In this document: in pieces, positions 6,358-13,646 of the stretch
Numbering within the stretch: position 1 is the stretch's first letter
Layout of the letters: each line of letters opens with the position of its first letter
Source of the DNA: DATFUL01 sp041499035
GTDB taxonomy: Bacteria > Patescibacteriota > Microgenomatia > UBA8517
Length of the DNA: 18,031 nt
NCBI GenBank assembly: GCA_041499035.1
Contig: JBGQJK010000021.1
Location: 1 to 18,031, forward strand
Direction of reading: 5' to 3'
The notes under the pieces: generated by a model
What the model was told of the DNA's origin: nothing
Databases searched by the model: none
Seen by the model: the letters and a program-made list of their open reading frames with translations, nothing else
Made by a program: the position numbers and the translations under genes

Positions 6358-8124
6358 TTACTTAACAACAACGCTTTTGGCAAGATTTCTGGGCTTATCC
6401 GGGTCAAGATTCTTTTTGATTGTCAGGTAGTAGGCCAAAACCTGAGCAACAATTATGTTTGGAATTATGGTAGCCTCACCTGCATCAGCAACCGGAATAA
6501 AATAATCAAAAATTTCATGGTTTTTGTGTGAGATACCGACTATAAACCCGCCTCTGGCCTTCATTTCCATTGCCCCCGCCAGGTTTGCCCCATAAGTTTC
6601 ATCATTGGGTAAAAATGCAATACAGGGTGTTCCTTTTGTAACCAGTGCGAGCGGGCCATGCTTAAGCTCACCTGCGGCGAGCCCTTCTGCGTGGATATAG
6701 CTAATCTCCTTTATCTTGAGTGCAGCCTCAAGGCTTGTCGGGTAGGAAAGTCCCCGGCCTATAACGTAAATATGATTATGGTCTTTGAGAGCGTTAACGA
6801 GTCTCTGAATTTTCTTAATATTTTTTGGCGACAATACTTTTTTGCTTGATTCAACTGCTCGGACAAGGAGCTCTTGGCCTTCCCTCACGTTCCCTTTGAG
6901 TGAGTATGCTATAAGGAGGAGGTGTGCAATCATTCCTGTAAAGGCTTTAGTTGAAGCCACGGCTTTTTCCGGACCTGCCCCGATTAAAGTTTTATAATCG
7001 CTCATTCGGTAAAGTGATGAACCTAAAACATTCACCAGGCTCATAATTTTCGCACCCTTGTTTTTTGCCTTTTTTACCGATTCCAGAATATCCATAGTCT
7101 CGCCTGACTGGGATACGGCTATTACCAAACTTTTGGGCGTAAGGAAGTCAAGGTGATACCCAAATTCACTGCCTACGGCGGAGTTGATATGGTATTTTGC
7201 AACTTTGGAAAAGAAGTAAGTCCCGGCAAGGCACGCATAACTTGCCGTTCCGCAACCGACTAAATATGAACCCCTGGCGTTTTTAATAATGCCAGCAACC
7301 TTCTCGGCCTGGCCTGCGGCGCTGCCGGCAATATCACTAATTATGCCGGGCTGTTCATAAATTTCTTTCAGCATAAAATGTTTATACTTTCCTTTTTCGC
7401 CGGCCTTAATATTCCAGTTAATTTTTTGAGTTTTGAAAGCCTTGTTTTTCCCGGACTTGACATTAAGCACTTTTACAGATTTAGCGGTTAAAATTGCCAT
7501 TTCATCGTCCTCCAGAAAGTAAACCGTTTTGGTATGGGGAAGTAGTGCAGCGACATCACTCGCCAGGAAATTCTCATTTACTCCGAATCCGATTACAAGC
7601 GGTGAACCATTTCTGGCGGCAACCAGAGACTGGTCCTTTGTGTTAATTGCTATAACGGCGTTTAACCCTTCCATCCGGTTAAAAACCTTTCTTACTGCCT
7701 CCGGGAAAGAACTTTTCATAATTTCCTCTTCTATCATATGTGCTACCACCTCCGTATCTGTCTCACTGACAAATTTATGGTCACGCTTAGCCAGTCTCTT
7801 TTTTATCTCCAGGTAGTTTTCAAAAATTCCGTTATGAATTACGGCAATATTGCCTGTGCAATCAAGATGGGGATGGGCGTTAGCGTCGGTTACACCTCCG
7901 TGCGTGGCCCAGCGTGTGTGCCCGAAAACCACTTTTCCTACCGGCAGCTCTTTTACGTTGGACAAGCCAATTTTACCCGCCTTTTTCTTTAGGAAGATTT
8001 TTTTATGGGACACTACGGCGACCCCCCAACTGTCGTACCCGCGATATTCCAGGCTTTTAAGGCCTTCTAGTACTATCTTGGGGGATCTTTCCTTTTCACT
8101 CACAAATCCAAATATGCCACACAT
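6358..8124 (-). CDS. glmS: Glutamine--fructose-6-phosphate aminotransferase
   Basis: Makes glucosamine-6-phosphate from fructose-6-phosphate and glutamine, the entry step to UDP-GlcNAc and peptidoglycan. The N-terminal glutaminase begins MCGIFGF, with C2 the nucleophile after Met removal; HTRWATHG and HNGIFENY are further signatures. Two SIS sugar-isomerase domains follow: the first has SQSGETMDIL and the second GLAAGELKHGPLALV. The C-terminus DPDKPRNLAKSVVVK is the family's conserved end. The 588 residues compare with 609 in E. coli. The gene is divergent from yvcK/glmR, a known GlmS activator in Bacillus subtilis. There is an 18-base gap between its -10 and its ATG. No glmS ribozyme is possible in so short a leader. 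Confidence 0.97.
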   Translation of the reverse strand: MCGIFGFVSEKERSPKIVLEGLKSLEYRGYDSWGVAVVSHKKIFLKKKAGKIGLSNVKELPVGKVVFGHTRWATHGGVTDANAHPHLDCTGNIAVIHNGIFENYLEIKKRLAKRDHKFVSETDTEVVAHMIEEEIMKSSFPEAVRKVFNRMEGLNAVIAINTKDQSLVAARNGSPLVIGFGVNENFLASDVAALLPHTKTVYFLEDDEMAILTAKSVKVLNVKSGKNKAFKTQKINWNIKAGEKGKYKHFMLKEIYEQPGIISDIAGSAAGQAEKVAGIIKNARGSYLVGCGTASYACLAGTYFFSKVAKYHINSAVGSEFGYHLDFLTPKSLVIAVSQSGETMDILESVKKAKNKGAKIMSLVNVLGSSLYRMSDYKTLIGAGPEKAVASTKAFTGMIAHLLLIAYSLKGNVREGQELLVRAVESSKKVLSPKNIKKIQRLVNALKDHNHIYVIGRGLSYPTSLEAALKIKEISYIHAEGLAAGELKHGPLALVTKGTPCIAFLPNDETYGANLAGAMEMKARGGFIVGISHKNHEIFDYFIPVADAGEATIIPNIIVAQVLAYYLTIKKNLDPDKPRNLAKSVVVK

Positions 8125-8142
8125 ATTACTTTGGTGATGGCG

Positions 8143-8151
8143 ATTATAGCA
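8143..8151 (-). promoter_or_regulatory. Extended -10 promoter of glmS
   Basis: On the minus strand the bases read TGC then a perfect TATAAT (8148 down to 8143), an extended -10 element. The predicted start near 8136 gives a leader of roughly a dozen bases before the ATG at 8124. No good -35 is visible at the expected distance, as is common with extended -10 promoters. Confidence 0.65.
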
Positions 8152-8166
8152 TATTTGGCCGGAAAT

Positions 8167-8195
8167 TTGACCCTAAAGGCATATTGTTGTAGTAT
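8167..8195 (+). promoter_or_regulatory. Promoter of yvcK
   Basis: TTGACC (8167-8172), 17-base spacer, TAGTAT (8190-8195), predicting a start near 8202 and a leader of about 13 bases. A TACATT at 8201-8206, eight bases before the ATG, is an alternative -10. The element sits back to back with the glmS promoter inside the 90-base divergent gap. Confidence 0.45.
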
Positions 8196-8214
8196 TTCGA
8201 TACATTTAACTAAA

Positions 8215-9204
8215 ATGAAGAAAATAGTTGTTATAGGTGGAGGAACCGGGACGTATACCGTTCTTTCCGGCCTCAAAAAATACCCCGAGCTAGATCTTTC
8301 GGCCATAGTTTCTATGATGGATTCTGGCGGGAGTAACCGTGTGATCAGGGACGAATTTGGCCTCCTTCCCACAAGCGATCTCAGGCAATGTATGGTGGCT
8401 CTCGCCTCGGACGATTCCGACGAAACTTTAAGAAAGCTTTTTACTTACCGTTATGAGAACGGGGTAGGTATAAGCGGTATGACATTTGGCAACCTCTTTA
8501 TGGCGGCACTCACGGATATCTATAAAGGAAATCAGAAAAAAGCAATTGAAGAAACCTGCGAGGTTCTGGGCGTAAAGGGGAAAATTATTCCGGTGACTTT
8601 TGATGATGTTCAGTTGGTCGCAACATATTCCAACGGCAAGCAGGTTTTGGGCGAACATAATATTGATGAACCCACGCCGACTCAGGGAAAATATAAAATC
8701 ACAAAACTTGAGCTGATTCCAAAAGCCAAGGTTAACAGAGATGCAGTTGACGCCATAAACTCGGCAAATTTTGTAATACTCGGCCCAGGGGATTTTTACA
8801 CAAGCACTTTGCCGAATTTAGTCATACACGGCATTGGAGATGCCTTAAAGAAAACCAAAGCTAAAGTTATTTTTGTAGTAAATTTAATGACTAAGTTTGG
8901 TGAAACAACAGACTTTTCCGCATCAGATTTTATTAAGGAGATATATAAATATACAGGAAGGAATCCTGATTTTGTCGTGATTAATAACTCAAACCGTTTT
9001 CCTAAGGACATTTTGGCAAAATATAGATCAGAAAAAGCTGAGCCTGTCAGGGATGATCTGGATGGAAATCCCAAAATTAAAGTAATCCGGAAGGATTTGG
9101 TCTCAGCCAAAGTTTACGAGAAGGCTAAAAGTGATAAAATCACAAGGTCCCTAATCCGCCACGACTCTTCTAAATTGGCAAAAGCCGTTCTTGATCTTCT
9201 TTGA
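8215..9204 (+). CDS. yvcK: YvcK/GlmR family UDP-sugar-binding regulator (CofD-like fold)
   Basis: Family of cytosolic proteins first called gluconeogenesis factor. B. subtilis YvcK (GlmR) binds UDP-GlcNAc and stimulates GlmS, steering carbon to cell-wall precursors. The N-terminal nucleotide-sugar motif VVIGGGTGTYTVLSGLK (4-20) is diagnostic. SMMDSGGSNRVIRDEFGLLP and SDLRQCMVAL follow in the usual order. GPGDFYTS corresponds to the family's GPGSLYTS. The start is ATG 8215 (329 residues), just before the Rossmann-like strand. An upstream ATG at 8131 would add 28 unrelated residues and run through the promoter region. It is divergent from glmS; the usual neighbours rapZ/yvcJ and whiA are not present in this window. 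Confidence 0.93.
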   Translation: MKKIVVIGGGTGTYTVLSGLKKYPELDLSAIVSMMDSGGSNRVIRDEFGLLPTSDLRQCMVALASDDSDETLRKLFTYRYENGVGISGMTFGNLFMAALTDIYKGNQKKAIEETCEVLGVKGKIIPVTFDDVQLVATYSNGKQVLGEHNIDEPTPTQGKYKITKLELIPKAKVNRDAVDAINSANFVILGPGDFYTSTLPNLVIHGIGDALKKTKAKVIFVVNLMTKFGETTDFSASDFIKEIYKYTGRNPDFVVINNSNRFPKDILAKYRSEKAEPVRDDLDGNPKIKVIRKDLVSAKVYEKAKSDKITRSLIRHDSSKLAKAVLDLL

Positions 9205-9219
9205 TCTTAGATTTAGTAT
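9191..9219 (+). promoter_or_regulatory. Promoter of the HIT-yqeY-ybeY cluster
   Basis: TTGATC (9191-9196), 17-base spacer, TAGTAT (9214-9219), close to the layout seen before yvcK. The expected start is near 9226, five bases before the ATG at 9231. A TATAGA at 9217-9222 is a second possible -10. The -35 lies inside the end of yvcK. Confidence 0.4.
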
Positions 9220-9230
9220 AGAAGCTACCA

Positions 9231-9551
9231 ATGGATGATTGTGTGTTCTGCAAAGTTATAAGGGGAGAACTACCCTCCGAAAAAATAAGAGAAACTGAAA
9301 ACCTCATTGTTATCAAAGATATAGAGCCTCAGGCTGATCTACACTTATTAATCATTCCGAAAGAGCACGTTGGAGACGTTACCGGTTTGAGTGAAAGCAC
9401 TTGGTCTGAAATCAAGAAAGTTGGTCTAGAGTTAATTAAACAGGAAGGAATAAAAGACTTTAGAATGGAGACTAACGCGGGAGATGCAGCTCTTATAAAG
9501 CACATGCACATGCACTTATTGGGCAAAGTATCAGCAAATAGAAAACTATGA
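9231..9551 (+). CDS. HIT family (HINT-like) nucleotide hydrolase
   Basis: Small histidine-triad protein of 106 residues, near the HINT length of 110-120. HINT enzymes hydrolyse nucleoside phosphoramidates or AMP conjugates. The N-terminal DDCVFCKVIRGELPS carries the CxxC (C4, C7) of zinc-binding HINT members, and IEPQADLHLLIIPKEHV is typical. The triad is HMHMHLLG (H91, H93, H95). The stretch before it, usually GQxVxHxHxH, reads GDAALIKHMHMH, a divergent form. Its stop overlaps the yqeY start (ATGA), so the two are probably cotranslated. The physiological substrate cannot be told from sequence. Confidence 0.92.
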   Translation: MDDCVFCKVIRGELPSEKIRETENLIVIKDIEPQADLHLLIIPKEHVGDVTGLSESTWSEIKKVGLELIKQEGIKDFRMETNAGDAALIKHMHMHLLGKVSANRKL

Positions 9552-9988
9552 TTGCACAAACCCTACAGGCAAAAATAGGCGAGGCAATGAAGGCACACGA
9601 TGAGGTGCTGCTTTCAACTTTACGTCTTCTTTCATCTGCTTTTAATTACGAGAGGATCGCCAAGCAACATGACCTGACGGATGAGGAAGAAATGGTTGTG
9701 ATCCAAAAGGAAGCCAAACAAAGGAGGGACTCAATCGAAGCCTATAAAAAGGCAGGTGCAAACGACTTGGCCGCAAAGGAAGAAGCCGAGCTTAAAATTC
9801 TCCAGGAATACCTTCCGCCCGAAATAAGCGAGCAAGAGCTTTCAAAGCTTGTGACAGACGCAATAACCCAGTCCGGTGCCACTACTGCGCGCGATATAGG
9901 CCGTGTTATCGGCATGGTCAAGAGCAAGGCTCCAAATGTGGACGGAACTAAAATTGCACAGATAGTGAGCTCAAAATTAAATGGTTAA
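9548..9988 (+). CDS. yqeY: GatB/YqeY domain protein
   Basis: Stand-alone YqeY protein of 146 residues, the standard family length. It resembles the tRNA-binding C-terminal domain of GatB, the tRNA-dependent amidotransferase subunit; its role is not well established. Typical features are LLSTLRLLSSAFNYERI near 22-38, the QKEAKQRRDSIEAYKKAGANDLA region near 53-75, AELKILQEYLPPEISEQEL near 81-99, and the C-terminal DIGRVIGMVKSKAPNVDG. It starts by ATGA overlap with the HIT gene and overlaps ybeY by eight bases. The frequent neighbour rpsU is absent here. Confidence 0.94.
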   Translation: MIAQTLQAKIGEAMKAHDEVLLSTLRLLSSAFNYERIAKQHDLTDEEEMVVIQKEAKQRRDSIEAYKKAGANDLAAKEEAELKILQEYLPPEISEQELSKLVTDAITQSGATTARDIGRVIGMVKSKAPNVDGTKIAQIVSSKLNG

Positions 9989-10394
9989 AGTCTCCGTTAC
10001 CAAACAGTCGAATTACCCGGTAAGTACAACCGAGATTAAAAAAAAACTTTCTACATTCCTCGCTAAACAGGGGATAGTTTCCGATGCCGAAGTATCAGTG
10101 GCAATTGTCGGGGAGAAAAAGATGCTTCAGATAGGGGCGAAGTATCTCAAGGACCCCTCGGCTCCGCTCGGGGCAAGCAAGAAACTTCATAACGTGCTTT
10201 CATTTACACCAAACGAAGCCAAAGCCAATTTTGTTTTCCCTCCGGACGGCATAATCCACCTGGGAGAGATTGTTGTCTGTTACCCTATTGCGGTAAAGGA
10301 GTCGGGGGTGGAAAATGTTCTGGTTAAAGAGCGGGTTTATGAATTAATTGAGCATGGAGCATTGCATCTTCTTGGTATACACCATGAAGAATAA
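9981..10394 (+). CDS. ybeY: YbeY-type endoribonuclease, divergent
   Basis: Zinc-dependent RNase of the YbeY/UPF0054 family, which acts in 16S rRNA 3' maturation and ribosome quality control. The signature, normally HGxLHLxGYDH, reads HGALHLLGIHH (125-135), keeping the three zinc histidines H125, H129 and H135 but changing Tyr-Asp to Ile-His. The region normally TDVLSFP reads HNVLSFTPNE (70-79), and the arginine of the usual KYR motif is replaced (AKYLKD). The 137 residues are slightly short against about 150. Metal binding looks intact, but the active-site surroundings are unusual. The ATG at 9981 lies inside the end of yqeY. Usual neighbours phoH and era are not seen. Confidence 0.88.
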   Translation: MVKVSVTKQSNYPVSTTEIKKKLSTFLAKQGIVSDAEVSVAIVGEKKMLQIGAKYLKDPSAPLGASKKLHNVLSFTPNEAKANFVFPPDGIIHLGEIVVCYPIAVKESGVENVLVKERVYELIEHGALHLLGIHHEE

Positions 10395-10415
10395 GCGAAT
10401 ATGTAAATAAGCGAA
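10391..10415 (+). repeat. Short direct repeat in the ybeY-dnaX gap
   Basis: The bases AATAAGCGAAT occur at 10391-10401 and again at 10407-10417, a 16-base period spanning the ybeY stop and the gap. It could be a small binding site or chance in A/T-rich DNA. No clear -10 precedes dnaX. Confidence 0.4.
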
Positions 10416-10422
10416 TGAATAA

Positions 10423-11874
10423 ATGACACTATACCTCAAATACAGGCCGAAGAATTTGGACGAATTGGATCTTCCTGACGTTTCCGACTCGTTAAAAAAG
10501 ATTGTTAAATCGGGCCAGATTCCACATGCATTCCTTTTTGCCGGACCAAAAGGAACGGGTAAAACCTCCGCCGCGAGAATTTTGGCAAAAATAATTAACT
10601 GCGAAAAATTAGGCAAAGACGGAACTCCCTGTGACAAATGTGAGGAGTGCCTTTCGATAACCCGCGGAACGAATTTGGACGTTATAGAAATGGATGCGGC
10701 CTCCCATAGGGGAATCGATGATGTACGGAGCCTTCGCGATGCGGTTAAGCTGGCCCCGACCAAGGCAAAAAAGAAGATTTATATTATTGACGAGGCGCAC
10801 ATGTTAACAACCGAAGCTTCCAATGCCCTCCTCAAGACCCTGGAAGAGCCCCCAGGGCATGTAATTTTTATTTTGGCTACAACCAACCCGGAAAAATTAA
10901 TCGAGACGATCCGTTCGCGCACCACCTTTATTTCTTTTAGAAAAGCCACCGAGCCCGAGATTGTAAATTCGCTAAAAAGAGTTATAGTAGCGGAAAAAAT
11001 AAAGATAAAAGAGGAGTCGCTTCTTAAAATTGCGGACATGTCCGGTGGGGCATTCAGGGATGCCATCAAAATTCTGGAACAGTTTGTCACCGAGGGGGAG
11101 AGTTACCTGGCGAGGTATAAAACTTCGGAACTGGATAGTTTTATTCTCGCACTTACCAAAAAGGACGAAAAGTCGGCAATAAAAGAGATTGAGAAAAATG
11201 TTTCAAACGGCACACCGGTAGAGATCTTTCTCTCCTCGCTTTTGGAAATTTTTCATCGGGCAATTTTGTCCGAGTCCGGAATAGGGGACGGTAAATTGGA
11301 AGGACTGAACCGTGATGACCTAATCGAATTGACGGGACTTTTTACTGAGGCTAATAAAAATATACCCGATTCGCCGATTGAACAACTTCCGGCCGAGATA
11401 GCTGTGATCAAGTGGTGCGGTAAAAATATCAAAGATCAAACGTTAGAAGAACTAATTCCCCCCGAAGAAAAAAAAGTTGAGCCTGCCCCAGCTGCCGCGC
11501 CAAAAATTTTTTCCCAGGAAAGTGTGGGTATAGTCAACGACGATATCTGGAAAACCATTCTTTCGGCAATACACCCAATAAATGCTTCGATAGAAGGGCT
11601 TTTAAGGGCAAGTAGGCCGGTTGGCTATGACGGGAAAACCCTTACTTTGGGGGTTTTCTACAAATTTCATAAAGAGCGTTTGGAAGATGCACATCACCTG
11701 AAAATTCTGGAAGACGTTATAGAAAAAGTTCTGAATTCTCCGACGCGGGTGATCTGCACCCTGGTTGAGCCGCCACCTAAAAAAATTATGGAAGAAGCAA
11801 AAACGGAGCCGGTTTTGACTGAAAGCACCGAACCCGATATAATAAAAGCCGCCGAAGAAATATTCGGTTCGTAG
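10423..11874 (+). CDS. dnaX: DNA polymerase III subunit gamma/tau
   Basis: Clamp-loader ATPase of the replisome. Walker A is GPKGTGKT (41-48). The zinc-binding cysteines are C60, C70, C73 and C76. Walker B is IIDEAH (121-126), and sensor 1 lies in ATTN (152-155). The usual SRC motif reads SRT (165-167), keeping the arginine finger R166. Domain III ends near 345, followed by a Pro/Ala-rich linker (about 350-362) and a C-terminal domain (about 373-460) starting at DDIWKTIL that looks like the tau C-terminal region. The 483 residues compare with 643 in E. coli. An A8 run at 11468-11475 lies at the start of the linker. It is followed 21 bases later by ybaB, a conserved pair. Confidence 0.95.
   Translation: MTLYLKYRPKNLDELDLPDVSDSLKKIVKSGQIPHAFLFAGPKGTGKTSAARILAKIINCEKLGKDGTPCDKCEECLSITRGTNLDVIEMDAASHRGIDDVRSLRDAVKLAPTKAKKKIYIIDEAHMLTTEASNALLKTLEEPPGHVIFILATTNPEKLIETIRSRTTFISFRKATEPEIVNSLKRVIVAEKIKIKEESLLKIADMSGGAFRDAIKILEQFVTEGESYLARYKTSELDSFILALTKKDEKSAIKEIEKNVSNGTPVEIFLSSLLEIFHRAILSESGIGDGKLEGLNRDDLIELTGLFTEANKNIPDSPIEQLPAEIAVIKWCGKNIKDQTLEELIPPEEKKVEPAPAAAPKIFSQESVGIVNDDIWKTILSAIHPINASIEGLLRASRPVGYDGKTLTLGVFYKFHKERLEDAHHLKILEDVIEKVLNSPTRVICTLVEPPPKKIMEEAKTEPVLTESTEPDIIKAAEEIFGS
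11468..11480 (+). other. dnaX: Candidate slippage site in dnaX
   Basis: Eight adenines (11468-11475) are read as part of codons Glu349-Lys350-Lys351. After a -1 shift the next codons are AGT (11475-11477) and TGA (11478-11480), so a gamma-like product of about 352 residues would end just past domain III. E. coli dnaX also reaches a stop one codon after its A-rich slippery site, and Thermus uses an A9 run. No strong downstream hairpin was found. Confidence 0.4.
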
Positions 11875-11895
11875 TCCGTTTTCAACGAAAAAATT

Positions 11896-12180
11896 ATGTT
11901 TGACAAATTTAATCAGCTTAAAGACTTAGCTAAAATGCGGCAAAAGGCGATGGAGCTTCAGAAGGAGCTTGAAAAAATTATCAAGACCGATGAAAAGAAT
12001 GGCTGGCAGGTTTCCGTTACGGGGGATCAGAAAATCCGTTACATAAAGCGCGACGGGGAGGATATAAAAGATTTAATGGACTTAATTAATAACCTCATGA
12101 AAGACGTACAAAAAGAGTCGGCTAAAAAGATGATGGAAATGGGCGGGGGCTTGGGTGGGCTTCTTGGCGGCCTAAAATAA
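11896..12180 (+). CDS. ybaB: YbaB/EbfC nucleoid-associated protein
   Basis: Small DNA-binding protein that forms a tweezer-like dimer and is usually encoded between dnaX and recR. The 94 residues start MFDKFNQLKDLAKMRQKAMELQKEL, the family's N-terminal helix. A central beta region follows (GWQVSVTGDQKIRYIKRDG). It ends in a glycine-rich tail (GGGLGGLLGGLK) usual for the family. The length is slightly short against 100-110. No Shine-Dalgarno or clear -10 is seen in the 21 bases after dnaX, so it is likely read from the dnaX transcript. Here recR is not the next gene: a glycosidase lies between. Confidence 0.92.
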   Translation: MFDKFNQLKDLAKMRQKAMELQKELEKIIKTDEKNGWQVSVTGDQKIRYIKRDGEDIKDLMDLINNLMKDVQKESAKKMMEMGGGLGGLLGGLK

Positions 12181-12203
12181 ACTTCACGCCGATTACTTTT
12201 TTT
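12164..12203 (+). terminator. Weak intrinsic terminator candidate after ybaB
   Basis: TTGGCG (12164-12169) can pair with CGCCGA (12187-12192) across a 17-base loop (one G-T pair), followed by seven Ts at 12197-12203. The stem is short and the loop long, so this is only suggestive. It would separate ybaB from the following glycosidase gene. Confidence 0.3.
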
Positions 12204-12219
12204 CTTTTAAACTTTCCGC

Positions 12220-12225
12220 TAGAAT
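12220..12225 (+). promoter_or_regulatory. -10 box TAGAAT before the glycosidase gene
   Basis: TAGAAT ends seven bases before the ATG at 12233. It overlaps an in-frame ATG at 12224, so that upstream ATG would not be in the transcript. No clear -35 is seen; a T-rich tract lies at that position. Confidence 0.45.
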
Positions 12226-12232
12226 GATAGTG

Positions 12233-13624
12233 ATGCTTAATCGCAAGTTGTTTGGTGTTCTCTTCACTACTTTTGTTTTGATAACTCTGGCTGCCGGGGT
12301 TTATTTGGTTGGTATCAAGACAGGTTTTTGGGGGAGAGCTTTCGGAACTCCGGCCAACTTAAACGTTGATGTCGGCAAAAGCTTTGTTAACCCGGCAAAC
12401 TGTTGGAAAAGTTTAGCCCAAGGGGGGGAATCCAAAAGCAGAATGCTGGTCTCGGTAATTCCCGATGTTAAAAAACTCCAACCGCAGTATATACGGATTG
12501 ATCATATTTATGATAACTACGATGTTGTCGGGCGCGACGCAAGCGGGCAGCTCACTTTTAACTGGCAGAATCTGGATCTTACTGTTAGTGACATTCGTGC
12601 AGCAGGCGCGACTCCGTTTTTCAGCCTTTCGTATATGCCTCCCGTGATTTCTAAAGACGGCAAGGTGGACAGCGAGCCCACAAACTGGACTGAGTGGCAA
12701 CTCGTTGTACAGCGCACCGTTGAACACTATAGTGGCAGGAGGGGGTTAAACATTCCCAATGTTTATTATGAAGTCTGGAACGAGCCTGATCTTTTTGGCG
12801 GTTTCAAAGCGGGGGGAAACAAAAATTATCTCAACTTATATTATTACGCTCAGCTGGGCGCAGTATCGGCAGGTAATGTTAACTTTTTTAAAATCGGCGG
12901 CCCGGCTACAACGGCGCTTTACAGATCGTGGGTTGACTCACTTTTGCAAATGGCCCAAGCGGGGAAGATCCGAATTGATTTTCTTTCATGGCACGACTAT
13001 TCAAAAAGTCTTGATCAATATGACAACGATGTTAAGAGTGTTTCCGCATGGCTATCCTCTTACCCGAATTATGCAAAAATGGAGCTTGTGATTTCCGAAC
13101 TTGGAATAAACGGGTCTAATGACGCAGCCTATGACGGAAACCTGTCTGCTATCCACACTCTGGCAACGACGGCGGCACTTCAGGCAAACATAACTAAATG
13201 TTTTAATTTTGAGATTATCGACGGGGCCGGTCCCACTAAACTTTGGGGAAGATGGGGACTCCTAACCAACGGGAACTTTGGAGCACCAACACCCAAGAGC
13301 CGGTATTATGCCATACAGTTTTTGAATAATATGGTTGGAGACAGGATGTCTGTAGGAGGGTCTGGCAGCTGGGTAAAAGCCTTCGCACGCTATGACGGAA
13401 GTAAAGTAAGAGTAATGGTGGTTGACTATGATCCTTTTGGGTCGCACAGAGAGGCGGTGCCGATGTGTCTTAATAATTTGCCATTTAAAAACTTTACCAT
13501 TAAAAGGATCAATTTTTTGGGAGGAGCAACGAGTACTCAAACTTCCGCCACTTCAAATTCTTGGTGTGCCGTTGAAGGATTTACGCCCAATACAGCAGCT
13601 ATTTTTGAGATAACACCCCAATAA
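12233..13624 (+). CDS. Membrane-anchored GH39-like glycosidase (clan GH-A)
   Basis: Predicted extracytoplasmic TIM-barrel glycoside hydrolase. A hydrophobic N-terminal helix (about residues 6-27, after an Arg-Lys) acts as signal anchor. VYYEVWNEPDLFG near 177-189 gives acid/base E184, and LVISELGI near 286-293 gives nucleophile E289; the Glu pair on strands 4 and 7 is the clan GH-A pattern. FLSWHDYS between them resembles GH39. A C-terminal beta region follows the barrel, with no second membrane helix. ATG 12233 (463 residues) is chosen because the upstream ATG 12224 overlaps the -10 box. The substrate is unknown; xylosidase- or iduronidase-type activities are possible for the family. It splits the usual ybaB-recR neighbourhood. 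I associate similar proteins with Microgenomates, from memory. Confidence 0.8.
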   Translation: MLNRKLFGVLFTTFVLITLAAGVYLVGIKTGFWGRAFGTPANLNVDVGKSFVNPANCWKSLAQGGESKSRMLVSVIPDVKKLQPQYIRIDHIYDNYDVVGRDASGQLTFNWQNLDLTVSDIRAAGATPFFSLSYMPPVISKDGKVDSEPTNWTEWQLVVQRTVEHYSGRRGLNIPNVYYEVWNEPDLFGGFKAGGNKNYLNLYYYAQLGAVSAGNVNFFKIGGPATTALYRSWVDSLLQMAQAGKIRIDFLSWHDYSKSLDQYDNDVKSVSAWLSSYPNYAKMELVISELGINGSNDAAYDGNLSAIHTLATTAALQANITKCFNFEIIDGAGPTKLWGRWGLLTNGNFGAPTPKSRYYAIQFLNNMVGDRMSVGGSGSWVKAFARYDGSKVRVMVVDYDPFGSHREAVPMCLNNLPFKNFTIKRINFLGGATSTQTSATSNSWCAVEGFTPNTAAIFEITPQ

Positions 13625-13632
13625 CAATCTCT

Positions 13633-13640
13633 GTTAAAAT
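13633..13640 (+). promoter_or_regulatory. -10 element TAAAAT before recR
   Basis: TAAAAT (13635-13640) ends six bases before the recR ATG at 13647 and is preceded by TGT (13632-13634), an extended -10. It lies in the 22-base gap after the glycosidase gene, so recR seems to have its own promoter rather than relying on dnaX-ybaB. Confidence 0.5.
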
Positions 13641-13646
13641 ATAGAG

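Noticed and set aside
8131..8214. An upstream ATG would extend YvcK by 28 residues
   Set aside because: The extension has no family similarity and runs through the divergent promoter region; the ATG at 8215 sits directly before the conserved strand.
8125..8214. glmS ribozyme or riboswitch upstream of glmS
   Set aside because: The predicted leader is about a dozen bases, far too short for the ribozyme.
12224..12232. ATG at 12224 as start of the glycosidase gene
   Set aside because: It overlaps the TAGAAT -10 box, so it would lie upstream of the transcript; ATG 12233 fits the usual spacing.
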